Source: Zeimonas sp003577305 (GTDB taxonomy: Bacteria; Pseudomonadota; Gammaproteobacteria; Burkholderiales; Burkholderiaceae_E). Taken from it: 64,000 nucleotides of DNA. Position 1 is the first letter of the stretch, and each line of letters begins with the position of its first letter. Positions 8,442-16,685 of the stretch are shown piece after piece. The translations under genes were made by a program, and so were the position numbers. The notes below the pieces were generated by a model. That model had not been told where the DNA came from and did not search any database. It saw only the letters and a list, made by a program, of their open reading frames with translations. The stretch spans positions 124,001 through 188,000 of the forward strand of contig SZOX01000003.1 of assembly GCA_030263385.1 (NCBI GenBank). Direction: 5' to 3'.

Positions 8442-9407
8442 ATGACCGGCGAGCCCTCTTCCGTCTCGGCGGGCGCCAGCGGTGACACCCGCCACCAGCG
8501 CGTCGCATTCGCGCTGATGATCGCGATTTTCGCGCTGTTGCCGCTGGTGGTGTATCCGGTGTTCGTGATGAAGGTGATGTGCTTCGCGCTGTTCGCATGC
8601 GCCTTCAACCTGCTGATCGGCTTCGGCGGCCTGCTGTCGTTCGGTCACGCGATGTTCCTCGGCACTGCGGGCTATGCGTCGGCGCACGCCGCCAAAGTCT
8701 GGGGGTTCAACCCGGAGCTGGCGATCGTCTTCGCCACCGGCTGCGCGGCGCTGCTGGGCGTGGCGACCGGGCTGCTGGCGATCCGCCGCCAGGGCATCTA
8801 TTTCGCGATGATCACGCTCGCGCTCGCGCAGATGGTGTACTTTTTCTATCTGCAGACGCCGTTCACCGGCGGCGAGGACGGCATCCAGGCGGTACCGCGT
8901 GGCAGGCTGTTCGGCCTGTTCGACCTCGGCTCGGCCGGCACGATGTACCCGCTGGTGTTCGTCATCTTCGTCGGCGGGTTCCTGGTCATCTGGCGCGCAG
9001 TCAATTCGCCGTTCGGCCAGATCCTGAAGGCGATCCGCGAGAACGAGGCGCGCGCCACCTCGCTTGGCTACGACGTCGATCGCTACAAGCTGCTCGCCTA
9101 CGTGCTGTCGGCCACGCTGTCGGGCCTGGCCGGCGCGACGAAGGCGCTCGTGTTCCAGCTCGCCTCGCTCACCGACGTCTACTGGACGATGTCGGGCGAG
9201 GTCGTGCTGATGACGCTGCTCGGCGGCATGGGCACGCTGTTCGGCCCGGTGGTCGGCGCAGCGATCATCATCACGATGCAGAACTATCTCGCGCAGATCG
9301 GCGCGTGGGTCACCGTCGTGCAGGGCGCGATCTTCGTCGTCTGCGTGATGGCCTTCCGGCGCGGCGTGGTGGGCGAGATCGCGCACTGGCTGCGCAAGCC
9401 GCTGTAA
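8442..9407 (+). CDS. Branched-chain amino acid-type ABC permease LivM-like
   Basis: 321-residue partner permease of LivH. Features include LLIGFGGLLSFGHAMFLGTAGY near residues 60-80, the loop ATSLGYDVDRYKLLAYVLSA, and the conserved coupling loop LMTLLGGMGTLFGPVVGAA toward the C-terminus. It is the last gene of the first liv operon and converges on the aldehyde dehydrogenase gene; the 48-bp gap shows no clear intrinsic terminator. Confidence 0.9.
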   Translation: MTGEPSSVSAGASGDTRHQRVAFALMIAIFALLPLVVYPVFVMKVMCFALFACAFNLLIGFGGLLSFGHAMFLGTAGYASAHAAKVWGFNPELAIVFATGCAALLGVATGLLAIRRQGIYFAMITLALAQMVYFFYLQTPFTGGEDGIQAVPRGRLFGLFDLGSAGTMYPLVFVIFVGGFLVIWRAVNSPFGQILKAIRENEARATSLGYDVDRYKLLAYVLSATLSGLAGATKALVFQLASLTDVYWTMSGEVVLMTLLGGMGTLFGPVVGAAIIITMQNYLAQIGAWVTVVQGAIFVVCVMAFRRGVVGEIAHWLRKPL

Positions 9408-9455
9408 CGTGCGGGCTGCCGACTGCCGCGACGCGCGCCTACGCCGGAAGGTGCG

Positions 9456-11036
9456 TCAGTCGACGATCGTCTGCGACTGCTCGCGCAGGTACAGTGGCAG
9501 GTACCAGAACGAGCCGATCGCCTTGCCGGTGGTGCCGCTCGCCTTCCAGCCTCCGAACGGCTGGTAGCCCGGCCAGGCGCCGGTCGTGGCGCCCTGCGGC
9601 CGGTTCACGTAGGTGACGCCGGCCTCGATCCGGTCGAGGAAGATGTCGATCTCCTCGCGCGCCCCGTAGAACCCCGCGGTGAGTCCGTAATCGGAGCGGT
9701 TCGCCTCGTCGATCGCCTCGTCGAGCGAGTCGACTTCGCTCAGCAGCAGCAGCGGCACGAAGTGCTCGTCGCGCCACAGCGCGTCGTCGCGCGGTGCGCT
9801 GCCCACCGTGGGAGCGACGAACCAGCCGCGCGCGAGCGCGCCTTCGTCGAGCGCGCGGCCGCCGGCGTCGACTCGCCCGACCCGGCGCAACCGCTCGACG
9901 CAGCGCAGGTAGCGGTCGCGCGCGCCGCGGTTGATCACCGGCCCCATCCAGTTGCGCCGCTCGGTCGGATCGCCGACCGCGATCGCCGTGGTGGCCGCCA
10001 CCAGTCGCTCGCGCAGCGCCTGCGCGACCGGGCGCTCGACCAGCACGCGCGAGCAGGCCGAGCACTTCTGGCCCTGCAGCCCGAAGGCGGAACGCCAGAT
10101 GCCGGTGACGGCGCGATCGAGGTCTGCGTGGCGGGTGACGATCGTCGCGTTCTTGCCGCCCATCTCGGCGATGCAGGGCCGCGGCCAGCGTCCCTGGGCG
10201 AAGCGGCGCAGGATGCCGATGCCGACCTCGTACGAACCGGTAAAGGTTGCGCCGGCCACGTCGGGATGCGCGACCAGCGCTTCGCCGACCGCCGCCCCGG
10301 GGCCGGTGACGAAGTTGATCACGCCGTCGGGCAGGCCGGCGTCGCGAAACGCCTCGAGCAGCAGCCAGCCGCTGAGCGAGGTGTCGCTCGCCACCTTGAA
10401 CACCACGGTGTTCCCGGTGGCGAGCGCCGCGCCGATCGGCCCGCCAGCGAGCGCGAACGGAAAGTTGAACGGCGCGATCACGGCCCAGACGCCGTGGGGC
10501 CGCAGTTGCGTGCGGTTGCGGCTGACGAAGCCGGTGAGCGGATCGTTCGGCAGCTCGCGCCGGAAGCCGTCCGCGGCTTCCATCCGGTCGCAGTACCAGG
10601 AGACGAGTTCGGCGGTCTCCTGGACTTCGCCGAGCGACTCCATCCGGTTCTTTCCGATCTCGATTGCCATCGCGGCCGAGATCTCGTAGACGCGCTCCTC
10701 GATCAGCGCAGCGGCGCGGCGCAGCAGGGCGACACGCTCGGCCCACGGCGTGCGCGACCAGGACCGGCCGGCGTGCCGCGCTGCCGACACCGCCGCATCG
10801 ACGTCGGCGGCGCTGCCCGACTGGAAGCGACCGATCACCAGGTCGGTGTCGATCGGTGAACGAACCTCGAAGCCGGAGGGCGTCGTACGCGGCTTGCCGT
10901 CGACGAACATCGGGTGTTCGCGGCCCAGCGACGGCCGCACCCGCGCGAGCGCGGCCTCGAAACGCTCGTGCATCACGGCCGGAGGATCGAACATCGTCGA
11001 GTAGGTGAGGCGGAACGAAGGCGCAGGATCGCTCAT
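9456..11036 (-). CDS. Aldehyde dehydrogenase, L-glutamate gamma-semialdehyde (P5C) dehydrogenase-like
   Basis: 526-residue NAD(P)-dependent aldehyde dehydrogenase. The catalytic Glu is in EMGGKN (E291) and the nucleophilic Cys in FGLQGQKCSACSR (C325). The GQKCSACSR context and length are typical of the 1-pyrroline-5-carboxylate dehydrogenase branch (RocA/PruA C-terminal domain), which oxidises glutamate semialdehyde in proline and arginine catabolism. There is no proline dehydrogenase domain. It is transcribed toward the liv operon; a link to amino acid uptake is plausible but unproven. Another semialdehyde substrate cannot be excluded. Confidence 0.8.
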   Translation of the reverse strand: MSDPAPSFRLTYSTMFDPPAVMHERFEAALARVRPSLGREHPMFVDGKPRTTPSGFEVRSPIDTDLVIGRFQSGSAADVDAAVSAARHAGRSWSRTPWAERVALLRRAAALIEERVYEISAAMAIEIGKNRMESLGEVQETAELVSWYCDRMEAADGFRRELPNDPLTGFVSRNRTQLRPHGVWAVIAPFNFPFALAGGPIGAALATGNTVVFKVASDTSLSGWLLLEAFRDAGLPDGVINFVTGPGAAVGEALVAHPDVAGATFTGSYEVGIGILRRFAQGRWPRPCIAEMGGKNATIVTRHADLDRAVTGIWRSAFGLQGQKCSACSRVLVERPVAQALRERLVAATTAIAVGDPTERRNWMGPVINRGARDRYLRCVERLRRVGRVDAGGRALDEGALARGWFVAPTVGSAPRDDALWRDEHFVPLLLLSEVDSLDEAIDEANRSDYGLTAGFYGAREEIDIFLDRIEAGVTYVNRPQGATTGAWPGYQPFGGWKASGTTGKAIGSFWYLPLYLREQSQTIVD

Positions 11037-11158
11037 GTCGGTTCCCGTGGTGCATCGGCATCGCCAGGCAGGCGCCTACACTGTCTTGGCGCCCCAATCC
11101 ATAAGACCGTCGGCTTAGGCCTATGGTCCAGGTGGCGTCTGCGCAATCTACCAGGCGC

Positions 11159-11486
11159 ATGCTAAAAGGGTTCGATCCCGGCGACCAGCGGCGAGATCGT
11201 CCGCGCTACCGTCGAGCGGCACCTGTACGATCGGCCGGCCGATCCCGCGCGGCTCGCCGCGCGTCTCGACGAATGCCGGCCGCTCCCGGCGGCCGCCGCC
11301 GAGTCCGCCGAAGCCGCGGGAGGGCTCGCCGCGCAACGCGGGCTGCTCGAATTCGCGGCCTGCTGGCGCGGCGACTTCGCCGGCGCGCGCGAGCACGCCC
11401 GCCGCATCTGGCCCGGCGCACACGGCGGACAGCAGCCCGCGTGGCTCGATGCGCTCGCGACCTGGGCCTCTTGCGAGTGGGCGCTC
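11159..11486 (+). other. Probable displaced 5' coding region of the GGDEF gene
   Basis: The GGDEF frame stays open upstream to a TAA at 11163-11165, and its translation from 11166 (containing EIVRATVERHLYDRP and RGLLEFAACWRGDFAG) looks like genuine alpha-helical coding sequence. However, it contains no ATG, GTG or TTG before 11487. An ATG at 11159 in the neighbouring frame would join it exactly if one A of the AAAA run at 11164-11167 were absent, giving MLKGSIPATSGEIVRATV. So there is either a one-base insertion (mutation or assembly error) or a non-standard start. Confidence 0.5.
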
Positions 11487-12122
11487 GTGCAGGGCGACTG
11501 GCCTGCAGCCGAGGCGTCGGTGCGCAGGATGATCGAGGTGGCGCTGCTCGCCGAGCACGAACAGGTGGCGCGCACCGGCCACATGCTCGCCAGCGGCATT
11601 CTCGATGCGCAGGGCCGCAGCCGCGAGGCGCGGTCGTGCCGGCTCGAACGGCTGTCGCTCGAGGACCCGCTGACGGGGCTGCCGAACCGCCGCCACTTCG
11701 AGCGCGAGCTGGCGTCGCTGCTGCGCCCGGGGCAGCAACTCGCCGAACCGCTTTCGATCGCGCTGATCGACGTCGACCGGTTCAAGGAGATCAACGACCT
11801 GCATTCACACGTGCTTGGCGACCGCGTATTGAAGGCGCTCGCGGGCCTGATCGGGACACAGGTGCGCCAGGGCGGCCTGCCGGCACGGCTGGGCGGCGAC
11901 GAGTTCGTGGTGCTGTTCCGGCGCGCCGGTGTCGGGGTCGCCGCTGCGGCGTGCGAGCGCCTGAAGGCGGCAGTGAGCCGATACCCCTGGCACGAGCTCG
12001 TCCCGGGCATGGCCGTCACCGTGAGCATCGGCCTGGCCGAGTCGACGGCCGGCGACACGATCGAATCGCTGCTCAGGCGCAGCGACGACGACATGTACCG
12101 GGCGAAGGCGAGCCGCGGCTGA
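11487..12122 (+). CDS. GGDEF-domain protein (putative diguanylate cyclase), N-terminus uncertain
   Basis: 211 residues from the first acceptable start, GTG at 11487; true coding sequence probably begins near 11159 (see neighbouring entry). A helical, TPR-like N-terminal part (about 1-55) precedes a GGDEF domain with DPLTGLPNRRHFE (60-72), metal-binding DVDRFKEIND (95-104) and the active-site GGDEF (136-140), ending DDDMYRAKASRG. The domain should make cyclic di-GMP. No RxxD inhibitory site is seen five residues before GGDEF. No membrane segment is visible. It ends 2 bp from the convergent CitE-like gene. Confidence 0.8.
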   Translation: MQGDWPAAEASVRRMIEVALLAEHEQVARTGHMLASGILDAQGRSREARSCRLERLSLEDPLTGLPNRRHFERELASLLRPGQQLAEPLSIALIDVDRFKEINDLHSHVLGDRVLKALAGLIGTQVRQGGLPARLGGDEFVVLFRRAGVGVAAAACERLKAAVSRYPWHELVPGMAVTVSIGLAESTAGDTIESLLRRSDDDMYRAKASRG

Positions 12123-12124
12123 AT

Positions 12125-12931
12125 TCAGTCGCCCTGCAGGTCGCGCATGATCGCCTGCGCGCGCAGGATCACCGGCTTGTCGATCATCTTGCCGTCGACC
12201 GCCGCCGCGGCGCCGCCGGAAGCGGCGGCGGCCTCGAGCACGCGCTGCGCCCACGCGCGCTCGGTTTCGCTTGGCGCGAAGTGACGGTTGACGTCGGCCA
12301 CCTGGCGGGGGTGGATGCACAGCTTGCCGCCGAAGCCCAGGCGGCGCGCGCGCAGCGCATCGTCGCGCAGTCGCGCCGCGTCGTCGATCGCGGTGCTCAC
12401 GCCGTCGACCGGCGGCTGCAGTCCGGCCAGTCGCGAGGCGAGCACCAGTTGCGAGCGAAAGAAGATCAGCTCGTCTTCGAGCGCGTCGCGCATGCCGAGG
12501 TCGAGCTGGAAGTCGAGCGAGCCGAACACCAGCCGCTGCACGCCGGCGGCGCCGGCGATGGACGGCAGCGCGGCGAAGCCCGCGGCGCTCTCGACGAGCG
12601 GCAGCACCGCGATGGCGCCGGCTGCGCGCAGCACCGCGATGTCGTCGGCGCGCTCGGCCTTCGGAAGCATCACCGCGGCGACGCCGGGGCGTGCGCACAG
12701 CGCGAGGTCGTCACGGAACCAGTCGGTGTCGGCGCCGTTGATGCGCACGATCACCGCGCGCTCGGGCGCCACCCAGGCGGCCAGCGCTTCGCGCGCGCGG
12801 CTCTTGTCGGGCGCGGCTACTGCATCTTCGAGATCGACGACCACCGCATCGGCGCCGGCCGCCATGGCCTTGTCGAAGCGATCGGGACGCGAGCCCGGAA
12901 CGAACAGCAGCGAGCGTGCGGCACGCGGCAT
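12125..12931 (-). CDS. CitE-like CoA-ester lyase (HpcH/HpaI family), putative citramalyl-CoA lyase
   Basis: 268-residue TIM-barrel lyase with the CitE-family motifs RSLLFVPGSRPDRFDKA (6-22), VVDLEDAV with acidic metal ligands (E35, D36), VRINGADTDWF, LVFGSLDFQLDLG and FGGKLCIHPRQV. Short free-standing CitE proteins cleave malyl-, beta-methylmalyl- or citramalyl-CoA, and are distinct from the citrate lyase beta subunit, which needs partners absent here. It is the last gene of a five-gene operon (2 bp after the MmgE/PrpD gene) with a CoA-transferase and a hotdog hydratase, which favours citramalyl-CoA to acetyl-CoA plus pyruvate. Specificity is inferred from neighbours. Confidence 0.85.
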   Translation of the reverse strand: MPRAARSLLFVPGSRPDRFDKAMAAGADAVVVDLEDAVAAPDKSRAREALAAWVAPERAVIVRINGADTDWFRDDLALCARPGVAAVMLPKAERADDIAVLRAAGAIAVLPLVESAAGFAALPSIAGAAGVQRLVFGSLDFQLDLGMRDALEDELIFFRSQLVLASRLAGLQPPVDGVSTAIDDAARLRDDALRARRLGFGGKLCIHPRQVADVNRHFAPSETERAWAQRVLEAAAASGGAAAAVDGKMIDKPVILRAQAIMRDLQGD

Positions 12932-12933
12932 GG

Positions 12934-14301
12934 TCAGGCCTGCCCGGCGAGAAAGCGTTCCACGCGGGGCGCATCGACGAGCGACCAGACGCGCGCGATC
13001 ACCGCGCGCATTTCGGCCTCGCTCGCACCGCCCCGGTATTGCGCGAGCCGCAGAGCCTTGTCTTCCAGTTCGGCGCGCGTGAGCGTGTTGCCCGGGTCGC
13101 CCCGGGGTTCGTCGACGCGCGCCTGCAGCGTGCGCCCGTCGGCAGTCTGCACCTGCACCTTGCCGATCCAGCGCGCCGGATATGCGCGATCGACTTCCGG
13201 ATCGAGCTCCATGCGCACTTTCTCGCGGAACGCGACCACCGCCGGATGCCTGTAGCCCGCGTCGAATTCGGCCAGTCCGGCGCGACCCTGCACGGCGATC
13301 AGCCCGAGCACCGTGCCCATCGAGAACTTCGCCTGGTGCACGGTCTGCGGATCGGTGACCGGACCGAGCACGTCGATCGCGCCCTGGTGCACCTGCGCGG
13401 TGACGCGCTTCACCGCGTCCGCCGCGAGGTGGTGCGTGCGCATCAGCTGTTGCAGGGCGTCGGCCGCCGGATGCGTGTGGCGGCACGACGCGTGGAACTT
13501 GAACGAAGTCTCGGCGAGCGCCCAGCGCGTGCCGAGCCGGTCGGTGAGCCGCTGCGGGTTCGCATCGCTGGACATGCCGGCAGCCATGCCCTGCGCGCCT
13601 TCGAGAATGCGCTGCGCGCCGGTGAAGCCGTCGTATGCGAGATATGCCGCTGCGAGCCCGGCGGCGGCGGCGTGGGCGGTGTGCAACTGCTTCGAGTCGG
13701 CCGCGTCGCGCAGGAACTCCCACAGGCCGGCGCCTTGCGTGCCGGCCGAGCCGAACGCGTGCAGCATCTGTTGCGGCGTCAGCCGCAGCAGGCTGCCGAC
13801 GGCGGCCGCCGCGGCCAGCGCGCCGGCGGTGCCGGTGGTGTGGAACACGCGGTAGTGCGAGCGCCCGAGGAATTCGCCGACGCGGATGCCGACCTCGTAG
13901 CCGGCGACGCCGGCCAGCAGCAGGTCGCGGCCGGAGCGGCCGAGCGCCTGCGCGACCGCCAGCGCCGGCGGGAACACCACCGCGGCCGGATGGAACACCG
14001 AGCCGTTGTGCACGTCGTCCTGCTCGGCGAAGTGCGAGGCCGCGGCGTTGGCCATCGCAGCGACCAGCGGGCTGCTCGCGCGCCGATGGATCAGGATCTC
14101 GCTCGGCCCGTCCGCCGGCCCCATCGCCTCGGCGAAGCGCGCGATCGTCTCGACCGGCCGCGCGTCCTTGCCGGCCAGCGCCGAGCCGAACCAGTCGAGG
14201 AACAGGTCTTCGGCGCGCCGCACGACCGGCCCGGGAATCGATTCGAAGGTCAGCGTGGCCGCGAACTCGGCCAGCGTACGACCCGGATGGGTGTCGCTCA
14301 T
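12934..14301 (-). CDS. MmgE/PrpD family protein
   Basis: 455-residue member of the family that includes 2-methylcitrate dehydratase, cis-aconitate decarboxylase and iminodisuccinate epimerase. The N-terminal helical domain begins MSDTHPGRTLAEFAATLTFE and carries DLFLDWFGSALAG; later conserved stretches include HNGSVFHPAAVVFPPALA and FKFHASCRHTHPAADAL. It lies between the CoA-transferase (9-bp gap) and the CitE-like lyase (2-bp gap), so it almost certainly serves the same pathway, perhaps handling a di- or tricarboxylate before CoA activation. The reaction cannot be assigned from sequence. Confidence 0.85.
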   Translation of the reverse strand: MSDTHPGRTLAEFAATLTFESIPGPVVRRAEDLFLDWFGSALAGKDARPVETIARFAEAMGPADGPSEILIHRRASSPLVAAMANAAASHFAEQDDVHNGSVFHPAAVVFPPALAVAQALGRSGRDLLLAGVAGYEVGIRVGEFLGRSHYRVFHTTGTAGALAAAAAVGSLLRLTPQQMLHAFGSAGTQGAGLWEFLRDAADSKQLHTAHAAAAGLAAAYLAYDGFTGAQRILEGAQGMAAGMSSDANPQRLTDRLGTRWALAETSFKFHASCRHTHPAADALQQLMRTHHLAADAVKRVTAQVHQGAIDVLGPVTDPQTVHQAKFSMGTVLGLIAVQGRAGLAEFDAGYRHPAVVAFREKVRMELDPEVDRAYPARWIGKVQVQTADGRTLQARVDEPRGDPGNTLTRAELEDKALRLAQYRGGASEAEMRAVIARVWSLVDAPRVERFLAGQA

Positions 14302-14310
14302 CGGCTTGCC

Positions 14311-15480
14311 TCAGATGACGCGGTCGCGGCGGAACTGCGCGATCCGCGCAGCATCGTAGCCGAGCTCGGCGAGCAGCGACTCGCTGTGCTGGCCCAGCGC
14401 CGGTATCGCGTCCATCCGCGCCTCGGCCATGCCGGGCGGCAGCAGCGCGGGCAGCGCGCCGGCGGGACTGTCGACCGTGGTCCAGCGGCCGCGCGCCTTC
14501 AGTTGCGGATGGGCCCAGACCTCGGGCATGCCGTTGACCTGCGCGTTGGCGATCTGCGCCTCGTCGAGCAGCGCCACCAGCTGGGCGGCATCGAGCCGGG
14601 CAAACCGCGCGACGATGATCGCGCGCAGCGCCTCGCGGTTGGCCACGCGGCGCGAATTCGCGCTGAAGCGCTCGTCGGTCGCGAGTTCCGGCTCGCCGAG
14701 CACCTTCGTGCAGAAGACCTGCCATTCGCGCTCGTTCTGCAGGCCGAGCATCACGCTGCGGCCGTCGCCGGTGGGGAACGGCCCGTACGGGTAGATCGTG
14801 GCGTGCGCGGCCCCGGCGCGCGGCGGCGGCGCGGCCCCCTCGAACGCGTAGTACATCGGAAAGCCCATCCACTCGACCATGCTCTCGAGCATCGAGACGT
14901 CGATGCGCCGGCCGTGTCCGCTGCGTCCGCGCTCGATCAGCGCGGCGAGAATGTTGCTGTACGCGTACATGCCGGCCGCGATGTCGGCGATCGAGCAGCC
15001 GGCCTTCGCCATGTCGTCGGGCGTGCCGGTCACCGACAGGAAGCCCGATTCGCTCTGGATCAGCAGGTCGTAGGCCTTCTTGTCGCGATAGGGGCCGTCC
15101 GAACCGTAGCCGGAGATGTCGCAGACGATCAGGCCCGGGTGCTTCGGCGCGAGCGTCTCGTACGACAGGCCCAGGCGCGCGGCTGCGCCCGGCGCGAGGT
15201 TCTGCACCAGCACGTCGGCGCGGCCGAGCAGCCGCGCGAGGATCTCCGGCGCCTGCGCGTGCTTCAGGTCGAGCGTGAGGCTCTGCTTCGAGCGGTTGGT
15301 CCAGACGAAGTGCGAGGCCTGGCCGGCGACCCGTTCGTCGTAGGCGCGCGCGAAGTCGCCGACGCCTGGGCGCTCGATCTTGACCACGCGCGCGCCGTTG
15401 TCGGCGAGCTGGCGCGTGCAGAACGGCGCGGCGATCGCGTGCTCGAGCGTGACGACCGTGATTCCGTCGAGCGCGCCCAT
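14311..15480 (-). CDS. Family III CoA-transferase (CaiB/BaiF)
   Basis: 389-residue CaiB/BaiF-type transferase that moves CoA between carboxylic acids through an acyl-aspartyl intermediate. The start at 15480 (MGALDGITVVTLEHAIAAP) matches the family. The conserved KAYDLLIQSESG supplies the probable catalytic Asp (D138), and the N-terminal region contains GARVVKIERPGVGDFAR. Stop and start with the upstream acyl-CoA dehydrogenase gene overlap as TGATG, indicating translational coupling. Characterised relatives act on oxalate, carnitine, malate, itaconate, mesaconate or citramalate; the neighbours favour a dicarboxylate with succinyl-CoA as donor. Confidence 0.88.
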   Translation of the reverse strand: MGALDGITVVTLEHAIAAPFCTRQLADNGARVVKIERPGVGDFARAYDERVAGQASHFVWTNRSKQSLTLDLKHAQAPEILARLLGRADVLVQNLAPGAAARLGLSYETLAPKHPGLIVCDISGYGSDGPYRDKKAYDLLIQSESGFLSVTGTPDDMAKAGCSIADIAAGMYAYSNILAALIERGRSGHGRRIDVSMLESMVEWMGFPMYYAFEGAAPPPRAGAAHATIYPYGPFPTGDGRSVMLGLQNEREWQVFCTKVLGEPELATDERFSANSRRVANREALRAIIVARFARLDAAQLVALLDEAQIANAQVNGMPEVWAHPQLKARGRWTTVDSPAGALPALLPPGMAEARMDAIPALGQHSESLLAELGYDAARIAQFRRDRVI

Positions 15481-16643
15481 CAGAACGACCTCGGCAGGCC
15501 GAGCACGTGCTCGGCGACGTAGGAGAGGATCAGGTTGGTCGAGATCGGGGCCACCTGGTAGAGGCGCGTCTCGCGGAACTTGCGCTCGACGTCGTACTCG
15601 TGCGCGAAGCCGAAGCCGCCGTGGAACTGGATGCAGGCGTTGGCCGCTTCCCACGAGGCCTTTGCGGCCAGGTACTTGGCCATGTTGGCCTGTGCGCCGC
15701 AGGGCTCGTGCGCGTCGAAGCGCCGGCACGCCTCCCAGCGCATCAGGTTGGCCGCCTCGACCTCGATGAACGACTCGGCGATGGGAAACTGCACGCCCTG
15801 GTTCTGGCCGATCGGGCGGCCGAAGACGATGCGCTCGTTGGCGTACTTCGTGACCCGGTCGACGAACCAGTAGCCGTCGCCGATGCACTCGGCGGCGATC
15901 AGGGTGCGCTCGGCGTTCAGGCCGTCGAGAATGTAGCGGAACCCCTTGCCTTCCTCGCCGATCAGGTTCTCGGCCGGGATCTCGAGATTCTCGAAGAACA
16001 GCTCGTTGGTCTCGTGGTTGACCATGTTCGCGATCGGGCGCACGGTGAGCCCCGACCGCTCGGCCGCGCGCAGGTCGACCATGAAGATCGACATGCCCTC
16101 CGACTTCTTCTTCACTTCGGCCAGCGGCGTGGTGCGCGCGAGCAGGATCATCCAGTCGGAGTGCTGCACGCGCGAGATCCAGACCTTCTGCCCGTTGACC
16201 ACGTAGCGGTCGCCTTTCCTCACCGCGGTGGTCCTGATCTTCGTCGTGTCGGTGCCGGTGGTGGGCTCGGTGACGCCCATCGACTGCAGCCGCCATTGGC
16301 CGCTGGCGATCTTCGGGAGGTAGGTGCGCTTCTGCTCCTCCGAGCCGTGGCGCAGCAGCGTGCCCATGTTGTACATCTGCCCGTGCAGTGCGCCCGAGTT
16401 GCCGCCCGCGCGGTTGATCTCCTCCATGATCACCGACGCCTCGGTCAGGCCCAGTCCCGCACCGCCGTATTCCTGCGGAATCAGCGCGGCCATCCAGCCG
16501 GCCTTCGTCAGCGCGTCGACGAATGCTTCGGGGTAGGCGCGCTCGGCGTCGACCTGCCGGTGATACTCGTCGGGAAACTGGCGGCACAGATCGCGCACGC
16601 CGTCGCGGATGTCCTGGTGCGAGTGGTCGGAGCTGGAGATCAT
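15480..16643 (-). CDS. Acyl-CoA dehydrogenase family protein
   Basis: 387-residue flavoprotein dehydrogenase with MGVTEPTTGTDTTKIRT, GQKVWISRVQHSDW, FGRPIGQNQGVQFPIAES and the C-terminal QFHGGFGFAHEYDVERKFRETRLYQVAPIST. The Glu that MCAD-type enzymes use as base (just after IYQIY) is replaced here by Pro. A Glu in LNAER (E245) falls where isovaleryl-CoA dehydrogenase has its base, so the enzyme is probably active with a branched substrate. In this operon an alpha-methyl dicarboxylyl-CoA such as methylsuccinyl-CoA would fit. Electrons would go to ETF. It follows the hydratase gene by 42 bp. Confidence 0.88.
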   Translation of the reverse strand: MISSSDHSHQDIRDGVRDLCRQFPDEYHRQVDAERAYPEAFVDALTKAGWMAALIPQEYGGAGLGLTEASVIMEEINRAGGNSGALHGQMYNMGTLLRHGSEEQKRTYLPKIASGQWRLQSMGVTEPTTGTDTTKIRTTAVRKGDRYVVNGQKVWISRVQHSDWMILLARTTPLAEVKKKSEGMSIFMVDLRAAERSGLTVRPIANMVNHETNELFFENLEIPAENLIGEEGKGFRYILDGLNAERTLIAAECIGDGYWFVDRVTKYANERIVFGRPIGQNQGVQFPIAESFIEVEAANLMRWEACRRFDAHEPCGAQANMAKYLAAKASWEAANACIQFHGGFGFAHEYDVERKFRETRLYQVAPISTNLILSYVAEHVLGLPRSF

Positions 16644-16685
16644 CGGAAGTGTCCGTGGGGAAGGGGTCCGGTTCGCACCCGCCGG

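Noticed and set aside
12125..12931. Citrate lyase beta subunit (citE)
   Set aside because: The other citrate lyase genes (citD, citF, citC, citG) are absent; the short free-standing form with a CoA-transferase and hydratase fits a CoA-ester lyase instead.
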